From NCBI RefSeq assembly GCF_009905375.1, contig NC_133650.1, positions 65,537,669-65,601,668 on the forward strand: DNA of 64,000 bases. Direction: 5' to 3'. A model generated the notes under the pieces. It ran no database searches. It saw only the letters and a list, made by a program, of their open reading frames with translations, and was not told the DNA's origin. The stretch comes from Apium graveolens (taxonomy: Eukaryota; Streptophyta; Magnoliopsida; Apiales; Apiaceae). The position numbers and the translations under genes were made by a program. Below, piece by piece: positions 22,815 to 34,496 of this stretch (its first letter is position 1; the number at the start of each line of letters is the position of its first letter).

Positions 22815-25800
22815 ATGCCTCCCAAAAGAAATACCCGCACCAATACCCAGAATGAAGAAACCAACAACAACAACAATAACAATCAAAATGATATAAACCA
22901 GAATGTGAACCCAGGACCCATGGACCCAGCAATAGCCCAGATTCTTCAAATCTTGGCCCAACAAACAGTTCACCTGGCACAACAACAGCAGAGACAGACC
23001 AATCCCCAGGTAACTTTCAAAACTTTTCAGGCAATAAACCCACCAGAATTCAAGGGTTCTTTAGAGCCAATTGAAGCAAATGTTTGGTTAAAGGAAATAA
23101 AAAAGGCATTTGCCTTAGTGAAAGTGAAAGAGGAACAGAAGGTTGAGTTTGCAAGTTACTATCTGAAGAATGAGGCCACCTATTGGTGGGAAATGGTGAA
23201 GACATTGGAAGGCACAGATGTTATTAGTTGGAAAAGGTTCAAGGAATTGTTTTTAGAAAAATATTTTCCTCAGTTTGTTCAGGATCAAATGGAGCTGAAG
23301 TTTTTAGAGTTAAAGCAAGGGAATATATCGGTAACAGATTATGAAGGGAAGTTTGAGGAATTGTCAAGGTATGTGCCGTCGTATGTTGATACTGATAGAA
23401 AGAAAGCTAAGAGATTCCAGCAAGGCTTGAAGCCATGGATCAGGGGGAAGGTAGTTATTTTTGAATTGGATACCTATGTCGGGGTTGTATAGAAGGCTAT
23501 GATCGCAGAGACAGAGAGTGAGATGTTCCAGAAAGATAAGGAAAGCAAGAAAAGGAAAGTTGAGGGAAGTGAGGGTCAGTCACAAACAGGGAAGTTTCCA
23601 AATTTTAAGAAGGGCAAGTTTCAGTCAGGGAGAAATTTTAATTTCAGAAGACAAAATGCAGGAGACGGAGGCCAGGGTAATCGTCCAGCTAATGTGAATC
23701 AGCCGAATCAGTTGAGATTAACTTTTCCAGATTGTCAAGTATGTAGAAAGAAGCATGGAGGAGTTTGTAACAAGTTGAATGTGGTATGTTTTAAATACAA
23801 CCAGAAAGGGCACTACTCGAGGGAGTGCCGAAATCAGCCAGCAAGAGAGCCAGCAAATAAAGATTAACCTATCCGGAATCCAGCAGTGAAAGTTCCAGTC
23901 ATTGGATTTACATGCTTTAAATGTGGGAAGCCAGGACATATGGCCAGGGATTGCAAGACACCATCCCCAGTTAGTAATGTATTGAGAATTATGGGATCTA
24001 CCCCAACAGTGAATGAGACTCTGAGGGCTAGAGTTTTTGACATGTCGGTGAAGGATGCTATCCAGGATACGGATGTCGTGGCAGGTACGCTTAATGTGAA
24101 TTCTTTATGTGCCAAAGTGTTAATAGACTCGGGAGCAACTCGATCGTTTGTTTCACAAGATTTTGTTAGTAAATTAAATTGTCCAGTTGAGTGCTTAAAT
24201 GAAATAATGACTGTGGAGTTAGCAAATCAAGAACGTGTAGCTGTGAATCAAGTTTGTGAGAATTGTGAGGTTGAGATTTTTGGTAGTAAGTTTTGTGTAG
24301 ATTTGATACCATTTAAGTTAGGAGAATTTGATGTGATATTAGGGATGGATTGGTTATCTAAGCATGATGCTCAGATAGATTGTCGAAATAAGAAAGTAAT
24401 GGTGAAAACGCCAGACGAAAGAATAGTAACGTTCAAAGGTCAGAAATAAGTAAAGAAGTTCTTAACGATGATTCAAGCCAAGAAGTTACTACGGCAAGGA
24501 TGCGAGCATTTCGTAGCATACGTGATTGACAAAAGTCAGGAGCCAGCAAAACATGAAGATATCCCAGTAGTGAATGAATTTCCAGACGTATTTCCTGACG
24601 AATTGCCAGGACTTCCTCCAGATAGAAAAATTGAATTTGTGATCGACTTAGCACCTGGAACAGAACCAGTATCCAAAGCCCCGTACAGAATGGCGCCTGT
24701 TGAGATGAAAGAGCTAACAAAGCAATTACAGGAATTGTTAGAGAAAGGAGTAATCAGACCCAGCGTATCCCCGTGGGGTGCACCGGTATTATTTGTCAAG
24801 AAGAAAGATAGAAGCATGAGACTGTGCATCGACTATAGGGAGCTCAACAAATTGACGATTAAGAATAAGTATCTGTTACCCAGAATTGATGATTTATTTG
24901 ACCAATTGAAGGGAGCCAAGTATTTCTCCAAAATCGATTTAAGATCGGGATATTATCAACTGAAAATCAAACCGGAAGATATACCAAAGACAGCTTTCAG
25001 AACAAGGTATGGACATTACGAGTTTTTAGTGATGTCTTTTGGATTGACCAACGCCCCAGTAGCGTTTATGGACCTGATGAACAGAATTTTCAAAGAATAT
25101 TTGGACAAGTTCGTTATAGTATTTATAGACGATATTTTAATCTATTCAAAGACGGAGGAGGATCATGCGGAACATTTAAGGACAACTTTGGAGATTTTAA
25201 GGAAAAAGAAGTTATATGCTAAATTGTCGAAGTGTGAGTTTTGGCTACAAGAAGTTCAGTTCTTAGGACACATAGTCAGTAACGAAGGGATCAAAGTGGA
25301 CCCAGCAAAGATCGAGGAAATTACGAATTGGGAAAGACCGAGAACACCCACTGAGGTAAGAAGTTTCTTGGGATTGGCAGGATATTATCGACGATTCGTT
25401 CAGAATTTCTCAAGGATTGCCACACCATTAACAAAGCTTACACGAAAGAATGAAAAGTTTATATGGAATGACAAGTGCGAAGAAAGTTTCAGGAATTGAA
25501 GCGGAGATTAATCACAACACCTGTGTTGTCACTTCCAGACGATCAAGGGAATTTCGTAATTTATAGCGATGCTTCCTACAAAGGATTAGGATGTGTTCTT
25601 ATGCAGCACGACAAGGTGATTGCGTATGCGTCAAGGCAATTGAAACCACACGAACAAAAGTATCCTACTCATGACTTGGAGTTAGCAGCTATAGTTTTTG
25701 CTTTGAAGATTTGGAGACATCATTTGTATGGAGAAAAGTGTGAGATTTTCACGGATCACAAAAGTTTGAAATATATATTTACCCAGAAGGAACTTAATAT

Positions 25801-27442
25801 GAGGCAAAGGAGATGGTTAGAATTGATCAAGGATTATGATTGCTCGATTAATTATCATCCCAGTAAGGCGAACGTGGTGGCAGACGCATTAAGTCGGAAG
25901 GAAAAGTTAAATGAGTTATCAGTACCTGAAGATATATATAAGGAATTTCAAAAATTGGAATTGGAAATTAGAGTTTGCGAGCCTGAGGAAGCGAAAGTGT
26001 ACAGTATGACTTTCCAGCCGGAGTTGTTGGAGAAAATAAAGAAATGTCAAAAAGATGTAATGGATCAAGATATAAATCATTTGGTAGGTGAAGAATTATG
26101 CACGCAGAAGAATGATCAAGGCATTTTGAGATTTTCATCTAGAATCTGGATTCCACCAGTGACGGAGTTAAAGAATGAAATTTTACAAGAAGCACATAGT
26201 TCAAGATATTCCATCCATCCAGGGAGTACTAAAATGTACAGAGATTTAAAGAAGAATTATTGGTGGCCAGATATGAAGAGGGAAATTACGGAATGGATTA
26301 GCAAATGCTATACCTGTCAGAGAGTTAAAGCAGAGCATCAGAGACCAAGCGGATTGCTACAACCATTGGAGATTCCAGAATGGAAGTGGGAACATATTAC
26401 CATGGATTTCATAGTTGGATTACCAAGGACAAGGGCTAATCATGATGCCATTTGGATTATAGTGGATAGACTTACCAAGTCAGCTCATTTTCTGCCTATA
26501 AATGAAAGATTTTCGCTCGACAAGTTGGTCCATATGTACCTAAAAGAAATTGTAGTTCGTCATGGAGTTCCAGTGTCTATCGTATCTGATCGAGATCCAA
26601 GGTTTAATTCAAGATTCTGGAAGAGTTTTCAAGAATGTTTGGGAACAAGACTGAATATGAGTACAGCTTATCACCCCCAAACGGATGGCCAAAGTGAAAG
26701 AACGATCCAGACAATCGAGGATATATTACGTGTTTGTGCTATTGATTTCAAAGGAAGTTGGGACGAACATTTACCTCTGGTAGAGTTTGCTTACAACAAC
26801 AGTTATCATGCCAGCATTGGAATGCCACCCTATGAAGCCCTTTATGGACGCAAATGTAGATCTCCAATATATTGGGACGAAGTAGGAGAACGCAAGATAC
26901 TTGGACCTGAACTGGTACAGCAGACAAACGAAGTTGTTGAACTTATCCAGAAAAGATTAATAGCCGCTCAAAATCGTCAGAGGAAATATGCAGACCAATC
27001 AAGGAAAGACATGGAATTTGAAGAAGGAAGCTTGGTATTACTGAAAGTATCACCATGGAAAGGACTAACGAGGTTTGGAAAGAAAGGGAAGCTAAGCCCA
27101 AGATATGTCGAACCTTTTGAGATCCTAAAGCACGTTGGCAAAGTAGCTTACGAATTGGCGTTACCTCCGCACATGGAGCACATTCACAATGTTTTTCATG
27201 TATCGATGCTCAAGAAATATAATCCAGACTCCAGGCATGTAATAGAATATGAGCCAATAGAGCTTCAGGCAGATTTATCATATGTAGAGAGTCCGATAGA
27301 GATTTTAGAGGCAAGAGAGAAAGTATTGAGAAATAAAGTGGTAAAGTTAGTAAGAGTATTGTGGAGAAACCCAAAGGTTGAAGAGTCAACCTGGGAGTTA
27401 GAAAGTGATATGAGAGAAAAGTACCCTCATTTGTTTTCTTAG
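22815..27442 (+). pseudogene. gag-pol polyprotein of Gypsy-2 (three stops, one frameshift)
   Basis: The start MPPKRNTRTN at 22815 follows a pyrimidine-CAG run. Domains in order: gag core (about 23030-23480, with WLKEIKKAF and YYLKNEATYWW); zinc knuckles (about 23780-23830, second Cys replaced by Tyr, and canonical CFKCGKPGHMARDC at 23914-23955); protease with DSGATRSFVS (from 24126); RT with FIDDIL (DD at 25128-25133); RNase H (25540-25900, YSDASYKG); integrase HHCC (26210-26330) and a DD35E core (D26405, D26588, E26696); chromodomain-like end (about 27280-27439, ending YPHLFS). In-frame stops lie at 23490, 23865 and 24447. A one-base loss near 25488 shifts the frame at the RT/RNase H boundary. 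These breaks should abolish a full polyprotein. The family role is reverse transcription and chromatin-targeted integration. Confidence 0.92.
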
Positions 27443-27466
27443 AGATTCTGAGGACAAAATCCTTTT

Positions 27467-27479
27467 AAGGGGGGAAGGA
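27467..27479 (+). other. Polypurine tract of Gypsy-2
   Basis: AAGGGGGGAAGGA directly abuts the 3' LTR start TGTAATATCC. Confidence 0.9.
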
Positions 27480-30400
27480 TGTAATATCCGGGATATATCG
27501 TGTAATTATTTTTGCTATTATATAATTATTACGTGTGTTCAGTATCTATTTTGTGAGTTAATTGTTAAGTGTTATCTGTACTTGAATATTCAAAAATAAT
27601 ATTAATTGAGTATTTTAATTTTTATATGTCCAAAATAAAATATAGATAATTGTCATATCTTCCTAATTATTTTTATGTTGGTTTATGGATTTATAAGAAT
27701 CATATGAAATTTCTAAAATCTTTTTCCGGGTAATTAAAATCTATTTTATAAAAATGGGAACCAACCAACGTCAACCGTTGTTACGTTTTTGGAACCCGAA
27801 ATTCGTTCGAGAACTCCTTCCTAACCTAATTGTAATATTCCGAGCATTTTCCATGTTTCGACTTTTTCGATCCGGCTTACGGTTTGTCCTGCGCGGGTCC
27901 CGGCGCAACATTTTCGATACAATATTCGTTTCGGTAAATCAATAAAACCCGTATTTTCGATAAACGGGAGCTTTTTATTAAACTATCCCAATTATCACTT
28001 CGTAATACGTGTAACCAGGCGCTGAGACCAAGACCGCAGTACAAATTGTACTAATTTGGATAATTATCCCGAAAACCGATACCGTTTGGATCAGTTTTTA
28101 CAGATAAACGTACTGTTTTATATCCGGAATGATCCAACGGGATACAAATTTTCCGTAATTATAAATAGCCTTTTTCCATATTTTATTTCGTATCAAAATC
28201 ATTTGCAGATAGTTAATTATATAATTTTCAGAGAAAAACCCTAATTACATAAACTGTTCTAAGAATCAAATAGCAAAACGAAGGCGTTACCGATCTCTGT
28301 TTTTAAAGCTTGAGTAACCAAAACGAAGGATTTTAGGTGTTTTATCAGATTCTGAGCTTTATTTCACTGCAGAAATCAAGGGTATTTTTCTAAAAATTTA
28401 TTTATTTTTGAATTTATTTTATTAAAAATATGAATTTTTGTTCGGATGATTGTTTGTATGATTTGATGATTGCATGTTGTAGAGCTTGTTTTCCTGATGA
28501 TTTTCATATGTCATACGTCTGATTTGGAGTTCAATAACATGCTCAAAAGTGGGTTTAATTTTCGAATTTCAAAATTAGGGTTTATAACCCGTATGAATGT
28601 TTTCAATTGAAATTTGGGGGTTTTTGATTCAGGGGTTATTAGCTGTTGATTTATAGTGGGTTGTGTTCCTTATAAAATTTGCAATCGATTGATATATAGC
28701 TCGTTAACAGAGGATGCTTGAATCGAAGGGAGTTGTGTTTTAAAGATTTGCGATGTTCGCCGGAAACCGGCGATGTTCTTGGCCAATTTCCGGCCAGAAC
28801 AGGGATGATTAGAATGTTTTGAATGCATGAACAAGTTCCTGGTGTTGTGTAGTGTTGATCTGGAGGTGTTGGTGGGGTGAGGACGTCGGGATCGTCTTCT
28901 CCGGCCATCCCCGATTTTCCGGCGACTGAAACTGCAAAATTGCAGTTTAGTCCCTGTATTTTGAAGATGGTGAACTTTAGTCCCTGTAGTTTGCAAAGTT
29001 TTCAAAAATAGGATTCTTGTTTATAAAATGTTTAAAAATCATATTTCCTATTTATTTTAATTATAAAAATTCATTTTTAATTTCTAAAAATTCTGAAAAT
29101 TATTATTTTAATTCCGAAAATTATTTTTAATTCACAAATAAATCTGAATTAATTAGTTAATTAATTTCAGTTAATTTATAATTGATTAATTGGTCAATTA
29201 ATTCGAAAATTAATTGATTAATTGATATATTTAATTATTAATTGATTTTAATTAGTTATTTAATTAGATTTAATTATTTAAAAATGATTTAAAAATTCTG
29301 AAAAATAGTTTCAAGCTTTAAAATATTATTCTAAATTATTTCCAAGGCTCGATAATTATTCTAAAATTATTTTGGAGCCAGAATGGGCCAACCGAACCCT
29401 GTTTATTAACCCGAAATTGATCCAATGACCCGTTTTAATTCCGAAAAATATTTTAAAAATCATTTTTAAATACCCGAAAGCATATTTATGACCCGAGACT
29501 TCTTTATAGATGATATGTCATTGATTACGTGATGTATTATGTGTTATACGTGACCTGTTGTTTGACTATCGGACTATATATTCGGTGTTTACTTGGTTAT
29601 TGCATAGATTTCAATCCGTTAATCGGATTTGGGTAAAACGAAGGGTAGATAGAAGTATGTGTTGAATAGAATCCTGTGAGTTGATGATTGATAGATGCTT
29701 ATGATATGTGAGCAGAAGAGGCAAGGCGTAGGAAAGGGAAATAGGTAGTTGAGGAGTAAGACGATTGAGATTGAAAGCAAGTGCAGGATAGTAAGCTAAT
29801 ATCAGGCAAGTGTTCTGAACTCTCTCGAGATATTGTAATTCTTGATAGTCTTGTTGACATTGCAAGTGCTTTGAAGCACAGAAACCTAAATCCTGATTTC
29901 AGTTATTGTTCTTGAGCTATGAACCATATTCTTTCTAAGCCATTGATTATTATATACCCAAACACGAATCACAAATCTACGATACTACTCCACAAATACA
30001 TACAAACTAAATACCAGACACTGAACTGAATTATTATATACTCAATCCATGATATCTTATGCTTTGAAAGACAAAATCCTTGAAACCCTGAAACGTTGTT
30101 TCCTTTGTTATCCAATTCTTTCATTATCCAGCATTCAAGCTTTGAAAGTACCTGGTTGATCCTTACAAGGATTGAAACCCTTTCATTGTTAAACATTTAT
30201 TGTTGTTAATGATTTCGGTTATTGTTTATTATTGCATATTCTGTTATTATATTAGAATTGGATTGTTTTTATAAAATTGTGGACCAGATTCGTGGTCAGA
30301 CCATATAATGGTCAAGTTAGGCCAATGTGTGCCTTGGATCCAGTAGTTAGAGCAATGCTGTGTGCCTTGCTCGAGGTTAGTGCGTGACTGATCAGCAGCC

Positions 30401-30914
30401 TAACCTTGGTTTTAAATTAAAAGTATAATATCCAATTCTAGATCATAATCTATTGTTCACTTGATATCATAACCATATTCACCTGATGATCATTATTCTC
30501 AGTTTTGTCATTGTGACGTGCTGAGCTAGTTAGCTCATTTGTGCGATGTTGTTTATATTCTTTCCAGTTAAAAAGGAACAAGTTGGTAAAGAGGATCCCC
30601 AGTCCAGCTCGAGAGCTAGGGGCTCAGGTTGAGAAAGCTGAGCTAGTAGGCTTCTTTTGGAATAATTTAAGTTTGTAAAAGTTGTAATAATGTTTAATAC
30701 TCAGTTTGAATTTGAAATAGTTGGGATTTGAACGGTTTGTAATATATTAGTGTGTTTGGCTTGTGTGCATACTTTAACCTGTTGCGGTCCGTGGTGGTTG
30801 GTAAGTAGGGTCATTGCATATATTATTAGTATCTTTATTATTGTTATAAGCAGGTTATAATTAAGGTGTGTGTGTGGACCCCAAACTTCTGACCCGGGTT
30901 TGGAGGGCGCCACA
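27480..30914 (+). repeat. 3' LTR of Gypsy-2 (3435 bp)
   Basis: It matches 18208-21643 with about 50 scattered changes, mostly transitions. In this copy the splice-donor-like site reads CAGGCAAGT (GC at 29806-29807) and the micro-ORF start is lost. It ends GCGCCACA, followed by the TTTAG duplication. Confidence 0.95.
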
Positions 30915-30919
30915 TTTAG
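30915..30919. repeat. Target-site duplication of Gypsy-2, right copy (TTTAG)
   Basis: Exact match to 18203-18207. Confidence 0.93.
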
Positions 30920-31272
30920 TGTATGTTATTGCATGCTGTGTAAAACCTGTGTTTACTGATCTATAAAGTAAACACTAGTCCTTTATTTTTAAGAGTAACA
31001 AATATATATAGAATTTCTTGTACTCTCTCAAGAAAAAAGTTGAGTTCTTTACCAACAAAGAACCCAAAAATTTGTAGCAAGACATACTTGATTTTAATAT
31101 AAAATTAAGTGAGTTTGGAAGATACAGTGTTTATGTGCATGTTTATTAATTCTGTTTAAACACTATATTTTTACAAGTTAAATCATATTGTTCACCATAT
31201 CCAATATAGTTTAAAAATCTTAAAAATATCCAAAACACATTCACCCCTTCTATGTTGTATTCATTACCTAAC
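30920..31272 (+). repeat. Copia-1 3' LTR, second part (353 bp)
   Basis: This is the continuation of the LTR broken at 18207. It contains a leader-like stretch with TTCTTGTACTCTCTCAAG and ends TTCACCCCTTCTATGTTGTATTC-type sequence followed by ATTACCTAACA, the usual end of plant copia LTRs. At 31273 the sequence changes to the coding strand of the MULE transposase C-terminus, so the Copia-1 insertion site is inside that gene. The adjoining bases CTTTT would be the target duplication; its partner is outside the window. Confidence 0.8.
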
Positions 31273-33641
31273 ACTTTTTTCTTGGGCCTTCTTGTAGGAG
31301 TCTTAACATTAGGAGGCCTAGGCCTTGGCTCATTAGCCCTTTTCCAAAATTCAGGCCCAACAACAGGCTCCAGAGTGTAATTATACAGCTGAAAAAAACA
31401 AGTTAAATGCATTGAAGTGAGTTAAATGCATCCAAATAATAAGGTAGTAATTTACCTTGATGTACAAATCCTTGAAGTAGCAAGGGTGTATATGGAGATC
31501 CCATGGCTCATTTTTAAGAGCAATGCATGCCACCGCATAATAGCATGGGATCCCCGTGAGATCCCACTTTCTGCAGCTACATGATTTCTTGGTCAGATCC
31601 ACAACCAATTCATGTCCACCCTTTGTACATGTCACCAATTAAGATGTGCCTCTAAACCAAGCAACAACACAATTTCCAGCAAAATGAATAGCCCTATATT
31701 CGTTGATGTTTTAAGTAATCTGAATGAAAAACTAATAGAATGCAGTGAATGATTAAATAATACACTTACTTCTCAAGCTTTTTAATGCAGATGGACAAAT
31801 GATAGTTTCCTTAGCAGCTAGCTTGTCTCTCATAACTTGGATTCTCTTCATTACAGATTTGTGAAGCTCTCTAAACAGTGTAATAATTGGGAAGTCTCTA
31901 TATTTTCTTATAGTGATGTTAAACACTTCACAGTGATTTTTAACAAATATACCACTATGAACAAGTGATCTAAATATTGATCTTGTCCATCGGGTCTTTG
32001 ATTTTGCCATTAGCCAGTCATGACACTTATGAGCAATCTACATAATGAACATACTTATGTTAATTCCTATATAGCTACAAGTAACAAGATACATAATGAA
32101 AAACTTTTTACCTCTTTCATCTTATTCATATACAAGTTAAGTTTCCATTTAGTTGTAGCTCTTGCGGATTTTCATAACAAATGTCTAAGGGCAACTCCCT
32201 TAAAATCTTTATGCATGTTTTGGTACAAATGCATAACACATAATCTGTGTTCTGCATTTGGCACCACTATTTCTAATGCATTAATCAGGCCCTGCAAAAA
32301 ATATTGTGAACAATTAGTATTTCATACATAAAAAGTGCAAAAAATATTGAAAAAATACTAAGCACACACAAACCTTTTGCCTATCAGAGATAAAGGTCCA
32401 CTCAGCTTCATCATCAGTTTGTATCTTGAGGTCTTGGGCAAGGAATTGCAAGAATCATGTCCAAGATTCTATAGTCTCTGACTCAACAAAAGCCCAGGAA
32501 AAGGGGTAGATGCCATCATTGGCATCTACCCCAACTGCTGCTAAAAGTTATCCATCAAAAGGCCCCTTGGGATGACAACCATCTAGGCCAACTAGATGCC
32601 TAAAAAACTGTGTGAATGCAGTCTTCAAAGGCCCCAAATATACATACATCCTCATAAATCTACCAGATTCTGTCCCTGGCTCTGGATCCTTACATAGAAT
32701 CTTTACTGTGCTTTTTGGAAGTACCCTCTTTATTTTATGTGCATAATCCCACACTTGACCAAACTAAGCTGAATGAGTCCCATTAATCTTCAGAAGTGAT
32801 CTTTTTTGGCTCTATACACTGCAAACTTTGACACATGACATTTTAAATCACTGAAAATTTTCTTATGAAAAGCACTAACAGGCCAGGTTGGGTTCATTCT
32901 TATCTCCTTTTCATAAAACTCTGCTAGCCATGTAGAGTTAATTTGTTATTGCTGGAAGGTTGGCATGCAAGTGTGCTTCTTGATAATGATTTGATATGTG
33001 GAAGTCTTCTTCATTGGAGAAGCATAAACTCTCCACTCACAAGGTTTCTCACAAATGTACTTCACTTTCCTTCCAAAATTCTTGACTAGTGTAACAAGCC
33101 TCCTCTCAAGGATAACATGGGTCCTCACTGCCTTCCTGAAAATTTGAGAAGATTTGAACATCATCCCAAGCTCAAAAACTGGCCTCTCCATATTAACTTC
33201 CTCATTAAAAACTGGATAGTTTGGCTCATCATCATCAGTGGAATTTGCTGATATCCTCTCCTCATCACTCCCAGTATACACAGTAGAATTATATGATTCT
33301 ACATTCTCATCTCTCTCACCTTGTTCAAAAGGTTCTTCATTGTACTCAAAGTCTTCATAAACTATTTTATCCACATTCTTCTCAAATACTAGATCATCAT
33401 CACTATCATCCTGGTTGGAAGCATCTGAACGAAAACTCTCATCATCACTGTCACTTGGATTCATAACATATTTTTGACTGTCATTAGGGTCTGAAAAATC
33501 CTTATACACTCCCTCAAGTTCCCAAATTGCTTCTTCTTGCTCCAGCTCCTGTTGTTTTGAGCATAGGAAAAGGGTTTTCCATATGAATTTCTTCTTCACG
33601 ACGCACCCTCTAATCTTCATAACTTAAAGCCTCAGTTGTTG
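31273..33641 (-). pseudogene. MuDR/MULE transposase, main part (broken)
   Basis: Read on the minus strand from 33620, the pieces follow the plant MULE order. An acidic N-terminal linker is followed by the MuDR DNA-binding domain (about 33140-32946, with CEKPCEWRVYAS). A PMD-like stretch lies at 32940-32760. The transposase core follows, with LVGLDGCHPKGPF (first Asp, about 32555-32595) and an FISDRQKG segment (second Asp, about 32390). More core is seen at 32010-31753 (KTRWTRSIFRSL). A SWIM zinc finger lies at 31600-31530 (CSC...GIPCYYA, last His replaced by Tyr). A basic C-terminus with TPTRRPKKK lies at about 31300. Several stops and frame changes occur; some gaps may be introns. Copia-1 cuts the C-terminus and Copia-2 separates the N-terminus. 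Confidence 0.8.
33637..33641. repeat. Target-site duplication of Copia-2, left copy (TGTTG)
   Basis: TGTTG before the left LTR is repeated exactly at 45490-45494. It marks the insertion into the MULE gene. Confidence 0.92.
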
Positions 33642-34262
33642 TGTTAGGTCACACACACTGTAGAAAGGGGTTGAATACAGTGTTTAACACAATCAAATCG
33701 AATATAAGAACTCAAGTAACAGAAAACAGATTTTATTCAACACAATAAACTCTGTTACAATATGGAACTGTCCTCTCTCAGTGATGAACAAATTATCACG
33801 AGAGCTGCTAGAGTTACAAAGAATAATAGCTTCGATAATCGTAACACTTATAGTGTAAACTCTATGCCTGTGTTTATATACTACACAATTACAAGATAAT
33901 CTTCTAATTGATATAGAATATAATTCTGCTTCCTAAAATATATCAACCAGTTATCTTTTCTTCCAAGTATTCTATTCTTCATAGAATTCCTTCTTCATGC
34001 ACAATTCTTTCTGTCTTAGTCTCGATCTTCTTTCCTTTCAATCAGCCGCCTGCCTTATCTGAAAGTCATCTTAAGTCCTGATATTATCTCCTGATAAATA
34101 TCTTCTGAACCTTAAGTTTTGATAACTTAAGTTCTGATATCTTAAGTTCTGTCTTCAGAATAAGTGCTGATTTCCAGTTAAGTATTGATTTGTCTTGTAA
34201 GGTAAGATCTGAAAACTAAACACAAATCATATTACACATGACATTATCAAATATATCTAACA
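33642..34262 (-). repeat. 3' LTR of Copia-2 (left, 621 bp)
   Basis: In element orientation it runs TGTTAGATATATTTG to ACCTAACA. It contains a cluster of AAGTTCTGAT-type motifs (34075-34215) and a TATATAAAC-type box near 33873-33884 in reverse. About 18-20 differences from the right LTR are visible. Confidence 0.92.
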
Positions 34263-34273
34263 ATCTCCCCCAA
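34263..34273 (-). other. Polypurine tract of Copia-2
   Basis: On the minus strand, TTGGGGGAGAT directly precedes the LTR start TGTTAGATAT. It is the same type of tract as in Copia-1. Confidence 0.85.
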
Positions 34274-34496
34274 CTTGTAAATTAGCATAATATACAAGTT
34301 CAACAAATATTTGATGATGTCAAAAACTTTAAGTACAAATGCATGAGAATTTGACTAGATAACTACAACTTACAGTCCTTATAGCTTACTATCTTCAAGG
34401 TCTGATAACAGCTTCAGTCTGTATACACTTCAGAATTTAAGCAGTTGTAGATCTTTGACTTGCTTCAATTTTCAATTTCTTCTGATCTTTTTGATA

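Larger units (their letters stand above)
18208..30914 (+). mobile_element. Gypsy-2: full-length chromovirus (Tekay/Del-like), 12.7 kb
   Basis: The element has a complete structure: 5' LTR (18208-21643), Met primer site (21648-21659), pre-gag frame, gag-pol with zinc knuckles, protease, RT, RNase H, integrase and a C-terminal chromodomain-like segment, PPT (27467-27479), 3' LTR (27480-30914) and a perfect TTTAG duplication. The LTRs differ by about 50 positions in 3.4 kb by eye (about 1.5%), so the insertion is fairly recent. Three in-frame stops and one frameshift interrupt gag-pol, so this copy is presumably inactive. It interrupts the Copia-1 3' LTR. Confidence 0.95.

Noticed and set aside
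22504..22980. Frames between the pre-gag frame and gag on both strands
   Set aside because: The plus frame is low-complexity Phe/Leu-rich and non-coding in appearance; the minus frame is a shadow of gag.
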